This document shows, piece after piece, positions 13,068 to 25,500 of a DNA stretch of 64,000 nucleotides. The position numbers were made by a program, and so were the translations under genes. This stretch comes from Buddleja alternifolia. Lineage: Eukaryota > Streptophyta > Magnoliopsida > Lamiales > Scrophulariaceae. Under the pieces are notes generated by a model. That model had not been told where the DNA came from and ran no database searches. It saw nothing but the letters and a program-made list of their open reading frames with translations. The first letter of the stretch is position 1, and each line of letters starts with the position of its first letter. The stretch covers positions 35,783,022-35,847,021 of the forward strand of contig CM033399.1 in the NCBI GenBank assembly GCA_019426215.1. The letters are read 5' to 3'.

Positions 13068-14585
13068 TGTTGGTCCCAAGTGGCATACGAAAGGGTCTAG
13101 AAGGGGGGGGGGGGTTGAATAGACCCTGAAGTCTTTTTCGACTTCAAAAGATTTCGTACTAAAATGGTTTTTGGACGCTTGAAATGTAGACGCTTGACTG
13201 AGCGTTTACTTTGAAATATAGACGCTTAGGTTAAGCGTCTGATAAAGACTTGTTTTTGGAGAGTTAACTTAGACTTCAAGATTTGAATACTTTAACCGAG
13301 TGGGCTTAAGCGTTCAGTTCTTTAATCAGTGTTAGCACAGCGGAATGATTTTTGTAGTCTTCTTTTAAAAGCTTTAGCGTCACAAAAAGTTTCTTAGTTG
13401 CTTAGCGTTTGATTGTGTTTTACTTAATCAGTTTATGATATGACAATATGAATGCTGAAAGTAAAGTAAAGAACAGTATTTGTAAGGTTCGTTGGGTGGT
13501 GTAATCCCAACTACGTCCTTCTTCTCCTCGAACACTTGGAGGCAATCCACTAAAATGATTCTCAAAGAATCACACAAAATCTTCTACAAATTAGGGAGAG
13601 ATGGATGTCTATGACTTGAGCTCCTTGATCACACAGATTTCTGCACCAAATCACTTCAATCCCCTTGCTTCTTTCACCCAGAAATAATGCAAGTATCCAA
13701 CTTCGACTTCACACAAATCGCGAGGCTTGGATGAGGTTTTCTAAAACGGTTTGTTTGATTTTGATAAAGTTCAAACAACTAGGAATATCTCAGTAGTAAT
13801 GTGGGTTTCTCCGAAAAGAATGTTTGAGATATTGGGTTGACTGTCTCAAGATTCAAAAAAAAGCAAAGAGAATATTTTCTTGAAAGTTTTGGCTTTTCTG
13901 AGATTGTAAGGAATGAGACTTCAATGCAACAGCAATTCGACTTAATAATTGTTCTCTGTATTTGGCTTGTTGTTGAAGTCCTATTTATAAGCATTCTTGG
14001 AAAAAGTGTCCGTTTGACACATGCAAGGGAGCGTGTCTCTCACTTTCGGGAGTGAACAACTTTTGTCATTTTTCCTGAAAATCTGCTGCACAAAAGTTGG
14101 TGCTGCAGTCTTTGAATAATTGACAGTCCAATAGGGTGGCTTCTCCGTACGTCTGAAAGTGCTTATCACATTTAATGCTCTTATCATCATTTAATGCATT
14201 TGAATTAAATGCCCGTTGGTATTTAATGCTTTGAGAATATTTGCATTAAAACTCCTTCTGGACTTAGAAATAAATTCAGGTGAAAGCACTTCTGTCCTAT
14301 AAGATAACGCTTGATATAGCTGGTCAATTGGACGCTTGGAGACTTTATCTTCATTCAGAATTCAGGCGCTTGAGTCTTCGAACTTTACCACTGATAAACT
14401 CACTCAGAAATTATCAGACGCTCAGCCTAAGACTACTTAGCCTAACAATCTAGAATAGAAACAAAACCTATTAAACCTATTACAAATCTAACGCTTCAAA
14501 GCTGAAAAACAAACTTACATATTTTTGGGGTCTAACAAAGGTCCTAATTGTCATCATCAAAACATCTAACATGAAATTCCTAACA
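13068..14585 (-). repeat. 5' LTR of the SIRE-type element
   Basis: About 1518 bp, the partner of 686-2201. It ends next to the primer site at 13065 and is followed on the other side by the target duplication ATATT (14586-14590). Confidence 0.94.
13981..13989 (-). promoter_or_regulatory. TATA box of the 5' LTR
   Basis: TATAAATAG on the minus strand, inside the LTR that would drive transcription of the element. Confidence 0.6.
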
Positions 14586-14849
14586 ATATTTTCGGTCATT
14601 TGTTAAAAATGAACACATAAATGTTAAATAAATGACAAAGAAATTTATAGAACTAGATAAAATTTTATTTATATCAATGAATTTATCGAATCAATTTATT
14701 TTTACATATTATACATGCATATTTATGCACGTATCCTCAGCGTATCGTATCCTAATATCTTGAGATTTGCCGTATTTTGTATTCGTGTTGTATTATGCCC
14801 GTATCCTCGTATCCGTACCCATGCATCATAGTTTATATATAATGAGATG

Positions 14850-15140
14850 TCTACTGTGTTTGTTTATATTTTCAGAAATTGTTGAAATTTGTAAAATATG
14901 TTAAATAAAAAATGATTGGTTGATGCATGATAAATGAAATTACATATAAATTAAAACTTATAAAGTATAAAAGAGAAATAAAAAAGTATTAGTTGGAGTA
15001 AATAAATATTGATTGATTATTGTGTGTAGTAATTGATAAGTAGTTATATATTGAAAATAGTAAGTGAAATTGATAAAATGTGAATTTAGATAGAAATAGT
15101 TTGTATCGTAGTTTTTTTTAGGATTTTGTGATTTAGAAAG
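14850..15140 (+). repeat. Dispersed AT-rich repeat, copy 1
   Basis: This stretch (tgtttgtttat ... ttttttaggattttg) is clearly similar to 34090-34430 in order and wording. No ends, TIRs or coding sequence were recognised. It begins just outside the TIR element. Confidence 0.55.
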
Positions 15141-15463
15141 TAGAAAATGGGATCAGAAAACAAAAACAAACAAGGCTTTTACGTGAACACATTTATCTCT
15201 TGGGAACTTTCTCCCTCTTATTCCGAAAGAGTGTTGAAATAACCACATCGACACAACCAAAACAATAAAATTCTTTTCTCGCTAACTCAATAAAAATAGA
15301 CCAGACCAAATTAGAAAATTAGCAGTGAAATGGAGGAAAATGAAGCACAAAATCTTCTAGGTGGAAAAACACAAATTGGGAAAAACATATAGTCAATTTT
15401 TTTATTATATCGATACAAAAACAACAAACTAAATTAAGAAAAAAAAGTTGATGAGTATTTTCT
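15141..15463 (+). repeat. Degenerate LTR-like fragment
   Basis: Words such as aggtggaaaaacacaaattg resemble 16695-16730 of the LTR at 16559-17348 (acgtggaaaacccaaaccgg). It looks like an older, partial relative of that LTR, ending at the target site of the next element. Confidence 0.35.
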
Positions 15464-15471
15464 TTTCTACC

Positions 15472-16180
15472 CTATGATGTTCGGATACTCCTAAAATTGA
15501 ACCAGTCCAATATCGTATTAGTATCGGATACGATACTATGCAGATACCACCCGAATACATATCAGATACTTTTTTGATGTATCCAATAATTAAATAAAAA
15601 AGAAAATTTCGGATACCATATTCGATACTTTCGGATGCCGTAAGCGATACAAAATTTGAAGTATCTAACAGGCCTTGGATATCAGATATAGTAATTTTTG
15701 AATATTATGGAATACTTTATAGATTAAAATAGAAACATAATAATGACTTTGACCGTACGTTAAAATTTAAACAAACGAAAATGAAATTTAAAGAAGCAAA
15801 AAATTATTTTGGTTTCACTTCTAATTATTATTGTTTTCTCTTGCTCCACGTGAAATCTATCATTTATACTATATCACCAAAGATTTTGGATAAGAAGGTA
15901 AATGTTGGCATCAAGGAAATGACATTAATACACAATAGATGATGAAATATTTTGGTTACCTTCAAAATTTTTTAAATTTATAAACAATGAACTTGTATAT
16001 GTAGTACAGTTTTATTTATGTTAGTGAACATATTGATTCAAATTTATTTTTAAATATTATATATATATATATTTGTATCCCTAACGTATCGTATCCTATA
16101 ATTTTAAAATTTTTCGTATTTCGTATCTGTATCGTACCGAATCGTACCCGTATCTTCATATCCATATCTGTGCATCATAG
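15472..16180 (+). mobile_element. Non-autonomous TIR element, copy 2 (intact, 709 bp)
   Basis: Ends are CTATGATG and CATCATAG in inverted order. The duplication TTTCTACC lies on both sides (15464-15471 and 16181-16188; a ninth base C also matches). The inside is rich in GGATAC/GTATCC words as in the copies at 429-14831 and 61868-62355. It has no ORF. Eight-bp duplications suggest the hAT superfamily; nine would suggest Mutator. Confidence 0.8.
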
Positions 16181-16188
16181 TTTCTACC

Positions 16189-16558
16189 CCTTGGTTTTCG
16201 GCCTCTATCTCTACTATTATAAAAGTATGAGTCTTTTGATTAGATTAACTTAATATTTCCCAATGTAGTTCACTTTTTTAATGACAAAAGAGTAAAAAAA
16301 TAAACAATAAAAATAAATTTAAATTATTTATAACAATAAGAAGTATAATTATACTAGAACTTTATAATGGATCACATGCGATAAGATATATAGTTACATA
16401 AGAACAAGCTGTGAAATTCAAAAGAAAAGAAGAAAATAAAAAAACATTGGAGGCCTATTCATATTGTAATTATTATCATGTAAATATGAATGTTAATTTA
16501 ATGATTGCATGTGAATTTCTTTTTGTTATATTATTATTAAAAAAAACATGCAATAAAG
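16189..16558. other. AT-rich spacer
   Basis: No gene or clear repeat end was recognised. A 72-residue ORF at 16411-16629 lacks any similarity I know and runs into the LTR. Confidence 0.5.
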
Positions 16559-17348
16559 TGTTGGGAAAAAGTGCCAAAATAAATGACACCGGCACAACGC
16601 GGAAGGGATATAATTCTTTTCCCCACTAACTGGATAAAAATGGGACCACACCAACGATAGTACGATAGAAAGAAATAAAATAAACGAGACAAGAGTTTTT
16701 ACGTGGAAAACCCAAACCGGGAAAAAAACCACGGGACCGAAGTCAAAAACTTCCACTATAACAATAATGGGCTTACACAATTTCTCCCTAAACTAATTAG
16801 GGGATACACAAAATCTTCAAGAGAATATCCCTTGGATTACAAATACATCAAGTTTAGAAACTTGGAATTGTAGAAGAAAAATAGAACACTCTCTCAATCT
16901 TATTTTTCTTCTCCCAATTTTTCCCTCTTATTTTTTTTCTCTCTTTCTCTGTCTAGCTCTCGTTGATGGTGTGTGTTAAATGAGAGGAGAATTGCCTCTA
17001 TTTATAGGCAAATTATTGCCATTTTTCTTTCAAAGAAAACGGCTGCCATTTCAACAAAAACAACCACCAAACATTGCCATTTTCCTTTCAAAGAAACCGG
17101 CTGCCATTCAACAAAAGCAGTCACCCTTTTTCCTTTCAATTCAACTATATATAGTAATATATATATATATATATATACATATGGCCACCCACATGGGTGG
17201 GACCCAACATAAAGCACCGGTGGCGAAGCTTTGCAAGTGAGGAGCCAATTTTGTTATCTTATTTCAATACTAACGTCTATCAATTAATTAAATAAATAAA
17301 TATTATTACTAATAATATAAAGCAAAAGGACAAAAGATTAAACCAACA
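16559..17348 (-). repeat. LTR of a Ty1/copia-like element (solo or 3' LTR)
   Basis: Starts TGTTGGGAA and ends CCAACA, about 790 bp. The minus strand carries a TATAAATAG box (about 16998-17006), so the element would read right to left. The bases after 17348 (tttcctcatag) could be a degraded purine tract. The flanks do not match as a 5-bp duplication (taaag / tttcc). Contains an (AT)n run at 17155-17180. Confidence 0.6.
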
Positions 17349-18014
17349 TTTCCTCATAGTACTCTTGGTCCAGCATAGATTTTTCCCAATCTTGGGGATA
17401 TATTAACATTTACTATTGTAATTTAATATCTATAAATTTTATCTCTTCACATATAAAATTGTATAAGCACATATATAATGATATTTTTCTAGAAGTGTCT
17501 TCATATTAAAGTTTTAACAGAAAGATGCACTTCATCCCCTCTAAGATTCACCATTTAGCACTAAACTCCCTTAAAACAATTTAAAAAAAAAGACTACGAC
17601 TCCTAGAAAATTTAAATATGCAATAATTTGCCTCAAAATCAATGTCCATATGAAATTTTTACTAGAATCTTAACCATGTGTTTGTCCTTCTCTATTTATA
17701 TGGTCACAAAAATTACTCTTCTATCTTCGTATCAAAATAATTTTTTCCTGGATGTTTTATCTTAAAATCTACTAATTGTTATCTTAGAATTCGTGTTTTT
17801 CAAGAACGCATAAAACCGATTTTCGAATTCAGGTTCTGATCTGATCAGTTTTAGCGCAAAATTATAAGCAAAGCAGAGTATGATAAAATGACATTTATGA
17901 TCTTAATTACAAATTCATAATGATTGGTACGACTGAATATCAGACAAAATTTTCACATGAATATTGATTTTTGGGCAAAATGCTACACATTTAAATTTTC
18001 TAAGGGGCAAAGTG
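17349..18014. other. AT-rich spacer
   Basis: The first 120 bp may be internal sequence of the neighbouring LTR element. Beyond that I see no gene. Confidence 0.4.
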
Positions 18015-18023
18015 TCCTTTCTT

Positions 18024-18822
18024 GGAAAAATTGCTTTTTTCGTCCCATAATTGACACCCTCTACACTTTTGGTCCCACGCTTCTTGGTTTTCTCACTTTT
18101 GGTCCCATAAGTGGTTAAATTCTCACTTTTGGTCCCACCTAACGGTTATGGCCGTTAAATTAATAAAAAATAAAAGAAAAAACATTAAAAAAACAAAAAA
18201 AAGCTGAATTACCATATTACCCCCTTTACATTTTTAGATTTACTTCTAATACAAATTTTAAAATAAAAATTTAAACTTAAAAGAAAAGTAATTATATATA
18301 TATGTATATATGTACATACATATATATATGTGTGTGTGTGTGACTGTGTGTGTGTATGTGAATGCGTGTGTGTATGACTGTGTGTGTGTCTGACTGTGTG
18401 AATGTGTATGTGTGACTGTGTGTGTTGCTGTGTGCGTGAGATGGTGTGTGTGTGCATGTAATTGCGTGTGTGTGTGTGTGCGACTATGTGTGTTGCTGTG
18501 TGTGTAAGATGGTGTGTGTGCGTGTTTTGTGTGTGTGTGTGTAATTGCGTGTGTGTGTGCATGTGTGTGTGTGTGTGTGTGTGTGACTGTGTGAGGGTGG
18601 GGTGGGGAAGACGACTACTGTTCCCCACCTTTTTTTAAAATATTTTTTCTTTTCTTTTTTATTAATTTATCGGCCATATCCATTAAATCCCTAACAGAAT
18701 TTGATCATGTGACCAAAAGTGAGAATTTGATCACTTATGGGACCAAAAGTGAGAAAATCAACAAGCGCGAGACTAAAAATGTAGAGGGTGCCAATTATGG
18801 GACTAAAAATACAATTTTCCCA
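18024..18822 (+). mobile_element. Mutator-like foldback MITE with a GT-repeat core
   Basis: The arm at 18024-18200 (cgtcccataattgacaccct) is inverted at 18650-18822. A perfect 9-bp target duplication TCCTTTCTT lies at 18015-18023 and 18823-18831. Between the arms is about 290 bp of GT/TGTGTG-type repeat (18325-18600) ending in a G-rich block with gaagacgactactgttcccc. There is no transposase. Nine-bp duplications with long inverted arms point to a MULE-derived MITE. The His/Thr-repeat ORF inside is a by-product of the microsatellite. Confidence 0.85.
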
Positions 18823-19208
18823 TCCTTTCTTAGCTTTGAGGGAGTTTACTGCTGAAAGATGAATCTTAGAGGGGGTGAAATGCATTTTGCCAAGTTTTAA
18901 TAACACTTGAAAACTACACACATTGTTTTATTTGATCTTTTAATCATTAGGTTAGATTGTGTAGTGTTTGTTTTAGTATGTTTTATTTGATCTTTTATAG
19001 TATATATAAATTATATTATAATTTATATATACTACATTATTGGGGTTTATATTATAGATTGTTTGGAAATCTGAACTTCAAACTTGATATTTTGTTGATT
19101 GTCAATACACTTGCATTACAAAATTTATATATATTATCAAATTATGTATTGTGTGAACGTTTTTACTCTAATGTTGATACTTTTTGTTTATGATTTCATT
19201 TGATATGG

Positions 19209-19525
19209 ATGTATCTATAAAAGTGAAGAAAAACAACACCACCAACTACCATATATTAAATGAGGTGAATAGATAACTGAATATCAAAAAAAAAATTGAA
19301 AAAAATATTTTGAAACAAAGTTAAGGAACAAGATCAAAGATCACTATTCACTGGTTATTAAGATCAACATGATTTTATCTATTAAAAGGAAAAAGAAAAA
19401 CAACACCAGTGATTATATATTGAATGGGCTAGGGGAATAGATAATTGAATATCAAGAAGATAATTGAGGAAAAAACTGTGAAACAAAGTTAAGAAACAAT
19501 ATCGCTGATTATTAAGGTCAAACAA
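19209..19525 (+). repeat. Tandem duplication, about 160-bp unit, two copies
   Basis: The segment starting tctataaaagtgaagaaaa (about 19213) recurs at about 19377 as tctattaaaaggaaaaag. The same later landmarks follow in both copies (aacaacacca, gaatagataa, gaaacaaagttaag, ttattaag). No coding sense. Confidence 0.65.
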
Positions 19526-22322
19526 GAAAATTCATACAAATTTAAAATAATTATATATAATTTATTTAGTAAGAATTTGTTTAGAAAAAGTATTATTTAG
19601 ATTTTTTGAACATAAAAAAGTTTATTTTCTTTAAATAATTTATTCAAAAATTTGTATTGATATGATTGATGTTTTATAACTAAATTGGCTTAAAATATTT
19701 CAAATGACATTTAATCAATTATAGTTTTGTAATGATCTCAGAAAGCTTATATATTTAATATATTTATAAAACTAAATAATTAGTGTTGGTAGAAGAATAT
19801 ATATTTGAAATATTTCAAAATATAATGATAATAATAATCACTCTAAGAAATAGAAAAATATTTCCCATTGTGTTATTATTATTTACTCTGTCGCACTTTA
19901 ACTTTTACGTGCAATATACATATTTTTTACTTTTCATATATTTTTATCCATGACTTTTTTTTATCTGTTAAAAAAAATAATATTTTTTATTAAAAGTATA
20001 AGTACAGTCTAATAGTAGTTAAGCAAACACAATGTGTGACATTATCTCGTCAACTTTTTGTGATTTTGTGAAGAATGTACTTGAAGTTCAAAATGGAGTC
20101 ACATCAAGTAATTTTGAGAAGAAACATGCTACAGCTGCTTTAGAAAAAAAAAAAAAAAAGAAAAAATAGGCTACGCATACATATATCTAAATTTTTTGTA
20201 ATAAATAAGGAAGAGACAATTGCAAGTATGCAAAGAACTCAATGAGAGGAAAGAAGAAAAGAGAGTTTGATCCATAAAAAATAAACAAGAGAATGAACAA
20301 AATGAAGCATGAATTTACATAAGAATTTATTTATTATGTATTGAACATATAACGTTTTTAAATTTGACAATAATAGATGAGCATCCTTATATAACTCTAC
20401 ATCTATTATCTATATGACTATATGTAATTTAATTGTAGAGTTTTTCAGAACAAAAAAAAAAAGAAAAAAATCATTGTAGAGTCCTAATGTATTTATGCTA
20501 CTTATAGTTGTAGATGTTTTAAAAAAAATTATTTTTATATTTTGTTTTTCATTCTTTTGTCATTAAAAATTTGAATTACATGGGGATATTTTAGGTATAT
20601 CAAAAGTTTCAAAAAACAACCCGTACTTCTATAATAAAATAGATTATAAAATTATATACTTACTAAATTTGAGAATACGAGATAGATAATACAAGTTTTT
20701 AAAGTTCTTAAAATGTCCATTTTGTAATTTAGTTTGCTAAAGGTACTTTGTCATAATATGTACGAGGTTAATAACCGTATAACAAATGCATCGATTAATT
20801 TATGAAGGAAAAATAAGAACGAAGATTAAAATAATAAACAATAATTACATATCTTATATTCAATATTTATTTACAAATAGAGGAAGATGTCACAGAAACA
20901 TGATTTGGTTGAATAAATTTATAGAAACACATACCACAAGGGATAAACTAAAATATCATAACTTTTTATTAGTCTTATTATTATTATGCATGACTTAAAG
21001 AAAATAAAATATAACTTAAGTATCATTAGAATATGTTATAAATAAACTTTTAAGTAGTAGTTTTATGAAATTTTAATATATACAATCATATATAAAAATA
21101 AAAATAATAATAATGATTACGAGCTCGCTTCAAGATGAAGTTAAAGCTCGAAAATCTCGACTCAAGCTCGAATAGCTCGATCTCGAGTCGTGCACCAGTC
21201 AAGTCGCCTCATCAGGCTCATGAACCGGCTCGACTCACCTTACATCCTACTTATAAATGAAGATGTATTCAATAATACCGAAAGCAAACAAAAGAAAAAG
21301 CGTCACCTATACCAATCTATTGTGACTCGCGGATAAAGAAATTGAGATTTAAAATGTAGACATATCAAATAATCTTGAGAAGAGACATGCTATTACTATG
21401 GTGACTTTAGAAATGGAGAGAAAAAAATGATTCCAAAATAAAAAATGAAAAAACTACACAAGTATTCAACTTTTGTGCCATAATAAAGACTATTGCAAGT
21501 ACACAAGTACTTAATCAGAAGAAAAAAAAAGTGAATCCCTTGAACTATCATAATTAAACATGATAAGATTTAAATGAAGCATTAATTTACTTAAGAGTTT
21601 ATATAGTTATATTATTATCTAAGTATTTCAATTTGTCAATTATCTTAGTTCCTTCAACTATTGATTCAATCTTCATATCGATCAAAATTTAATTTGTCAA
21701 ATAGTTATAGATTATTAATTAAAAATTTATTTAGTTATTTGTTCAAGTTTTGGATATATAATACGTACCTTCAAGTTGAAGAATATCTATATCTATGAAT
21801 TATTTTAACAAAATCATATAATTCACGTGCAATACATGTGTTGTTTACTAGTCTCACTTAAAATGGTCAAACAAATTAAAACCCATGATTTCAAAGGGAT
21901 GGGAGCTATCAATTAATTCCCATAAAATACGGTAAATTAAACAACCCAAAAGAGGATTGAATATTGCTTTGACATAATAGATGATTCCAAAATATTTTTG
22001 ACCTTACTTTCTCTTTTTTTTTGATTAAAATAATTATTTTTCTTGTTTTTAATGAAAGTCAATGACGGCCAACTCCACATGGGGGTTAGACCCAGAACTC
22101 TTTCTATATATAGATATTAAATGTTTGCCTACAATAATGCATGCAAATTGATCTTAACTAATTAAGCATCATGCAGTGCATATTATTAAAGTTAGTTGGG
22201 GTCATTTATGTAATTACAGCAATTGGTTAACTAGTTGATTAGATTAGATATTTTGTTAGTTAGATATTTGTTAGCTTAATTAATAAGCTGAGCTTACTTT
22301 CTAATTCTGAAAATATCTAGCC
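19526..22322. other. Intergenic AT-rich region with degenerate repeats
   Basis: No gene is recognised. Two related segments lie at about 20070-20290 and 21335-21560 (shared landmarks: gagaagaaacatgct / gagaagagacatgct, attgcaagtac/atgcaa). Between them, 21120-21240 is rich in CTCGA/GAGCTCG words, a common plant repeat signature. The ORF at 20786-20998 has no recognisable product. Confidence 0.45.
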
Positions 22323-22331
22323 TATAAATAG
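22323..22331 (+). promoter_or_regulatory. TATA box of CPS-A
   Basis: TATAAATAG lies 181 bp before the start codon, in the right place for a leader of about 150 nt. No other TATA box of this quality lies between it and the start codon. Confidence 0.65.
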
Positions 22332-22511
22332 CTTTGTACTGTTCATTCGTCCTCAAGAAATACATTTCACAGAAATTCAAGTTTGCAGATCTTTTCTTTT
22401 TCTCTCTCAATATCATGCTCTCTTGATAATTAACACATATATATAATACATATATATGTATATGTATGTGTAGTAAGACCCTCTGAATTTTGAAGGCACA
22501 GAACTGAAAAG

Positions 22512-25500
22512 ATGGTATCTATATCCATGTCAAAGCCAAACTATTCCCCTGTGAATGTGATACACTACAAAATACCGGTATCAGCAACAATGAACAAGTA
22601 CCTTCCTCTCCCGGAATGCTTCACAAGTAAGAATTCTTGCTTACACGAAATTAAATAATATTTTTAATTATTTTTATATCGGATTGAGTTCAATGGTCCG
22701 AGTCACGTGGATTTTGTGTCTATCTCTCTCACACAAGTATGTGAGGACCTCACACGATATGCCTTGCTAGCTGTGTACGAGTCGTAGACAGTAAAATCAT
22801 TCGATTTGATCTGGCATAAAATTTTTTCAAAACAAGTACGTAAATTTTGTTACGTAAGCATAAACCTGATATATATATATATATACACACACACAAACAC
22901 ACACACATCCTGTGGTTATTTCTAACACTTTGTCCATGATGATCATTTAAATTTCTTAGGTACTCGGGTGAACAGAAGACAACAAATATTGTTGAATTAC
23001 CATGTTCAACATAAACAGATAGCTACAGTAATCAGTGTGAGAACTCGAGGTACGCATGCAACCCTTAATAATTAATTTAATTAGTTCCTGGAGAAATTAA
23101 GTGTCCTTGAGAGTTAATTATTCATGACCACTGATATTTATATATAGATGTCTCTCTGGATGAGAGTATAGATGATTTCACAGCTGAAGACGGCCATGAT
23201 AAAGTGGTGAGCAGTTCTAATTTTTTACTTATTACTCCTTTTTTCTTTGTGAATAATTTAGTTAAATATATATGAATGACCATGTTATAATGTTATGTAA
23301 TCATTGTTAGTATGATATCATGCATTTAGAGAGTGTCTGACTAAACTTATAAGTTCTCACAAAGTGTTTGATAAATTTTTTTGGTGAAATAATTTATAAA
23401 CTCTTAAAAAAAATATATAAAAAACTTATAAATTCTTAAAAAATAAGTAAGGAAACTCCTTAAAAAATAAACAAAGGAACTCCTTAAAAAATAAACAAGG
23501 GAACCACAATTTATTTTTTAAAATCTTATAAATTGAACAATTTATAAGCTCTCAAAAATATCTTATAAGTTTATAAGCTTTTTAAAATAAGCTAGCCAAT
23601 TGTGGTATACAATTTCCGGGTCAAAGTGAAATTTCGTTCCCTAATTAGGGAACAATAATGGCAATTTAATTACATAAATTAACTTTTAGTGTTTCTTAAT
23701 TGAGTAACAAATTTCACCAAAAGTTACAAAAAGTGATAGGAAACTGACACGTGTTAGGGTGCTCGCGTGACCGTCTCAATTTACGAATTTTTAAAATTTA
23801 AAGGTAAAATAGCACATTTTGTCTGTGTGTGTGAGAAAAAAAAATAAAAAATCCTATTCCTATTAATTAGCAGGACTAAGATTATCACTTTATCTTAATT
23901 TACGCAGCTCTTATATACACAACTCTTACAATTACTCCCTACTCATCTAACATGATATCAAGTAGTCCGTTGGAAAATTTTAGTCCAGACTCGGCTTGGT
24001 CGCACCCAAATGTATTTCACAAAGAGAGTGAATTACACTTACCATATAATTGATAAGTTATTTTAAAAATTACACATGGGTGTGACCGAGCCGGGAGCGG
24101 GTTAGAATTTCCCGTAGTGCGTTTTCTTTTTTATCCAATTGTGTAATACTTCTTGTCACATGCATAGATGCACAACATGCAAATTTATAATGAATAATTA
24201 GGATGTTAAGTTATGATGAGTAAAAAAGTAAGATTTATCACCACTTTTAATTCACACTCGTATAAACATTTTTAGAGAAAAATGGCAAATTAGTCCTGTA
24301 ATTATAGAGGGTTGGTAAAATCGGTCTCATATTATTAGAATTGGAAAAATTAATTCTGTAACTATAAAAAATTCGCAATTTGAGGACAAATTTGACCGGA
24401 AAGCCCTAATTTGGCCGGAAATTGGTCATGTGACATGCACATGACCAATTCAATTTGGGGATAGGTGGATTCCAAAATTTTTGATTTTTAGGTCAAATCG
24501 GCATAGGTGGATTCCAAAATTGCCAACTCCATGTCAGCATCTTTTAAATAACTGAAAATTAAAAAAATGCCACATGGCAAATTTAGCCAGAAAATCAAAA
24601 AAATCCCCAAATTAAATGCTACATGGCAAACTCCGGCCAAATTAGGACTTTCCGGTCAAATTTGTCCTCAAATTGCAAATTTTTGATGGTTAATTACATG
24701 ACCAATTTTGCCAATTCAAATAATACGAGACCATTTTTGCCAGACCCCTATAATTACAGGACTAATTTTGCATTTTTCTCATATTTTTAACACATTTGTG
24801 AATGTTAAGTGTTACAAAATTATGTAAGAAGAGATCTGAATTATTAAATATCAAGGGTCTAGGTATTTGTTCAAATAACACACAAGAATATGACACAAAA
24901 TCCTAATAATTGTTATAGGAGAAATTGCAAATTTAGTCTTGCAAATTTAGGGAGTTGGCAAAATTGGTCCTGTATCTTGTGCATCTGGCAAAATTAGTCA
25001 CTTAACTTTCAAAAAGTCGTGATTTAAGGACATTTTTCAATTGAAAACTCTAATTTCGCCAGAAATGGTCACGTGCAGTGCACATGACCAATTAAAATTT
25101 GGGGTTTTTTAATTGCCAGCCAGATTTGCACTCGTGGAGTATGACTGAGCTTTTCTTTGACACATAGGATGCCAAATCAGATTTTTTTTAGGGAAAGAAA
25201 ACAAATAATAAAATTTGGCCGGCACTTGAAAAACCCCCTATGTGTAAAAATAAAGCCCCATCATACTCTACGCATGCAAATCTGGTCGGCAATTGAAAAC
25301 CCCCTAATTTTAATTGGTCACGTGCGCTGCACATGACCATTTTCAACGAAATTAGGGTTTTCAGTTGAAAAAGTGTCCTTAAATCGCGACTCTTTGAAAG
25401 TTACAGTATCAAATTTTCCAGTTGCACAAGGTACGGGACCAATGTTGCCACCCCCTAAAGTTACAAGACTTGCAATTTTTCCATTTGTTATAACACCATG

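Larger units (their letters stand above)
686..14585 (-). mobile_element. SIRE/Maximus-type Ty1/copia LTR retrotransposon, full length
   Basis: A complete element of about 13.9 kb on the minus strand. It has LTRs at both ends starting TGTTGG and ending CTAACA, a 5-bp target duplication ATATT (681-685 and 14586-14590), a Met-tRNA-type primer site and a purine tract. Gene order 5' to 3' on the minus strand is gag, protease, integrase, RT-RNase H, then a long extra ORF before the 3' LTR. Integrase before RT defines Ty1/copia; the size, long LTRs and 3' ORF fit SIRE/Maximus. The LTRs look about 97% alike by eye (rough), so insertion is fairly recent, but nonsense codons and frameshifts in gag, pol and the 3' ORF make it non-autonomous now. 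Confidence 0.95.
429..14831 (+). mobile_element. Non-autonomous TIR element, copy 1, split by the copia insertion
   Basis: Arms at about 429-685 and 14591-14831 form one element of about 0.5 kb once the retrotransposon and one copy of its 5-bp duplication are removed. The left end reads ttatgatgtacggatac; the right end reads gtacccatgcatcatag, the inverted counterpart. The interior is full of short GTATCC/GGATAC words. The same family recurs at 15472-16180 and, reversed, at 61868-62355. The flanks (tatatata / tttatata) are AT-rich, so the duplication here is weak, but other copies show an 8-bp one. A non-autonomous hAT-like origin is inferred; no transposase is present. Confidence 0.7.

Noticed and set aside
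16559..17348. Solo LTR with target duplication
   Set aside because: Ends look right, but the flanks taaag and tttcc do not match, so I do not claim a solo LTR with duplication.
18209..18628. 139-residue His/Thr-repeat ORF
   Set aside because: Produced by the GT-repeat core of a MITE; no start context or conservation.
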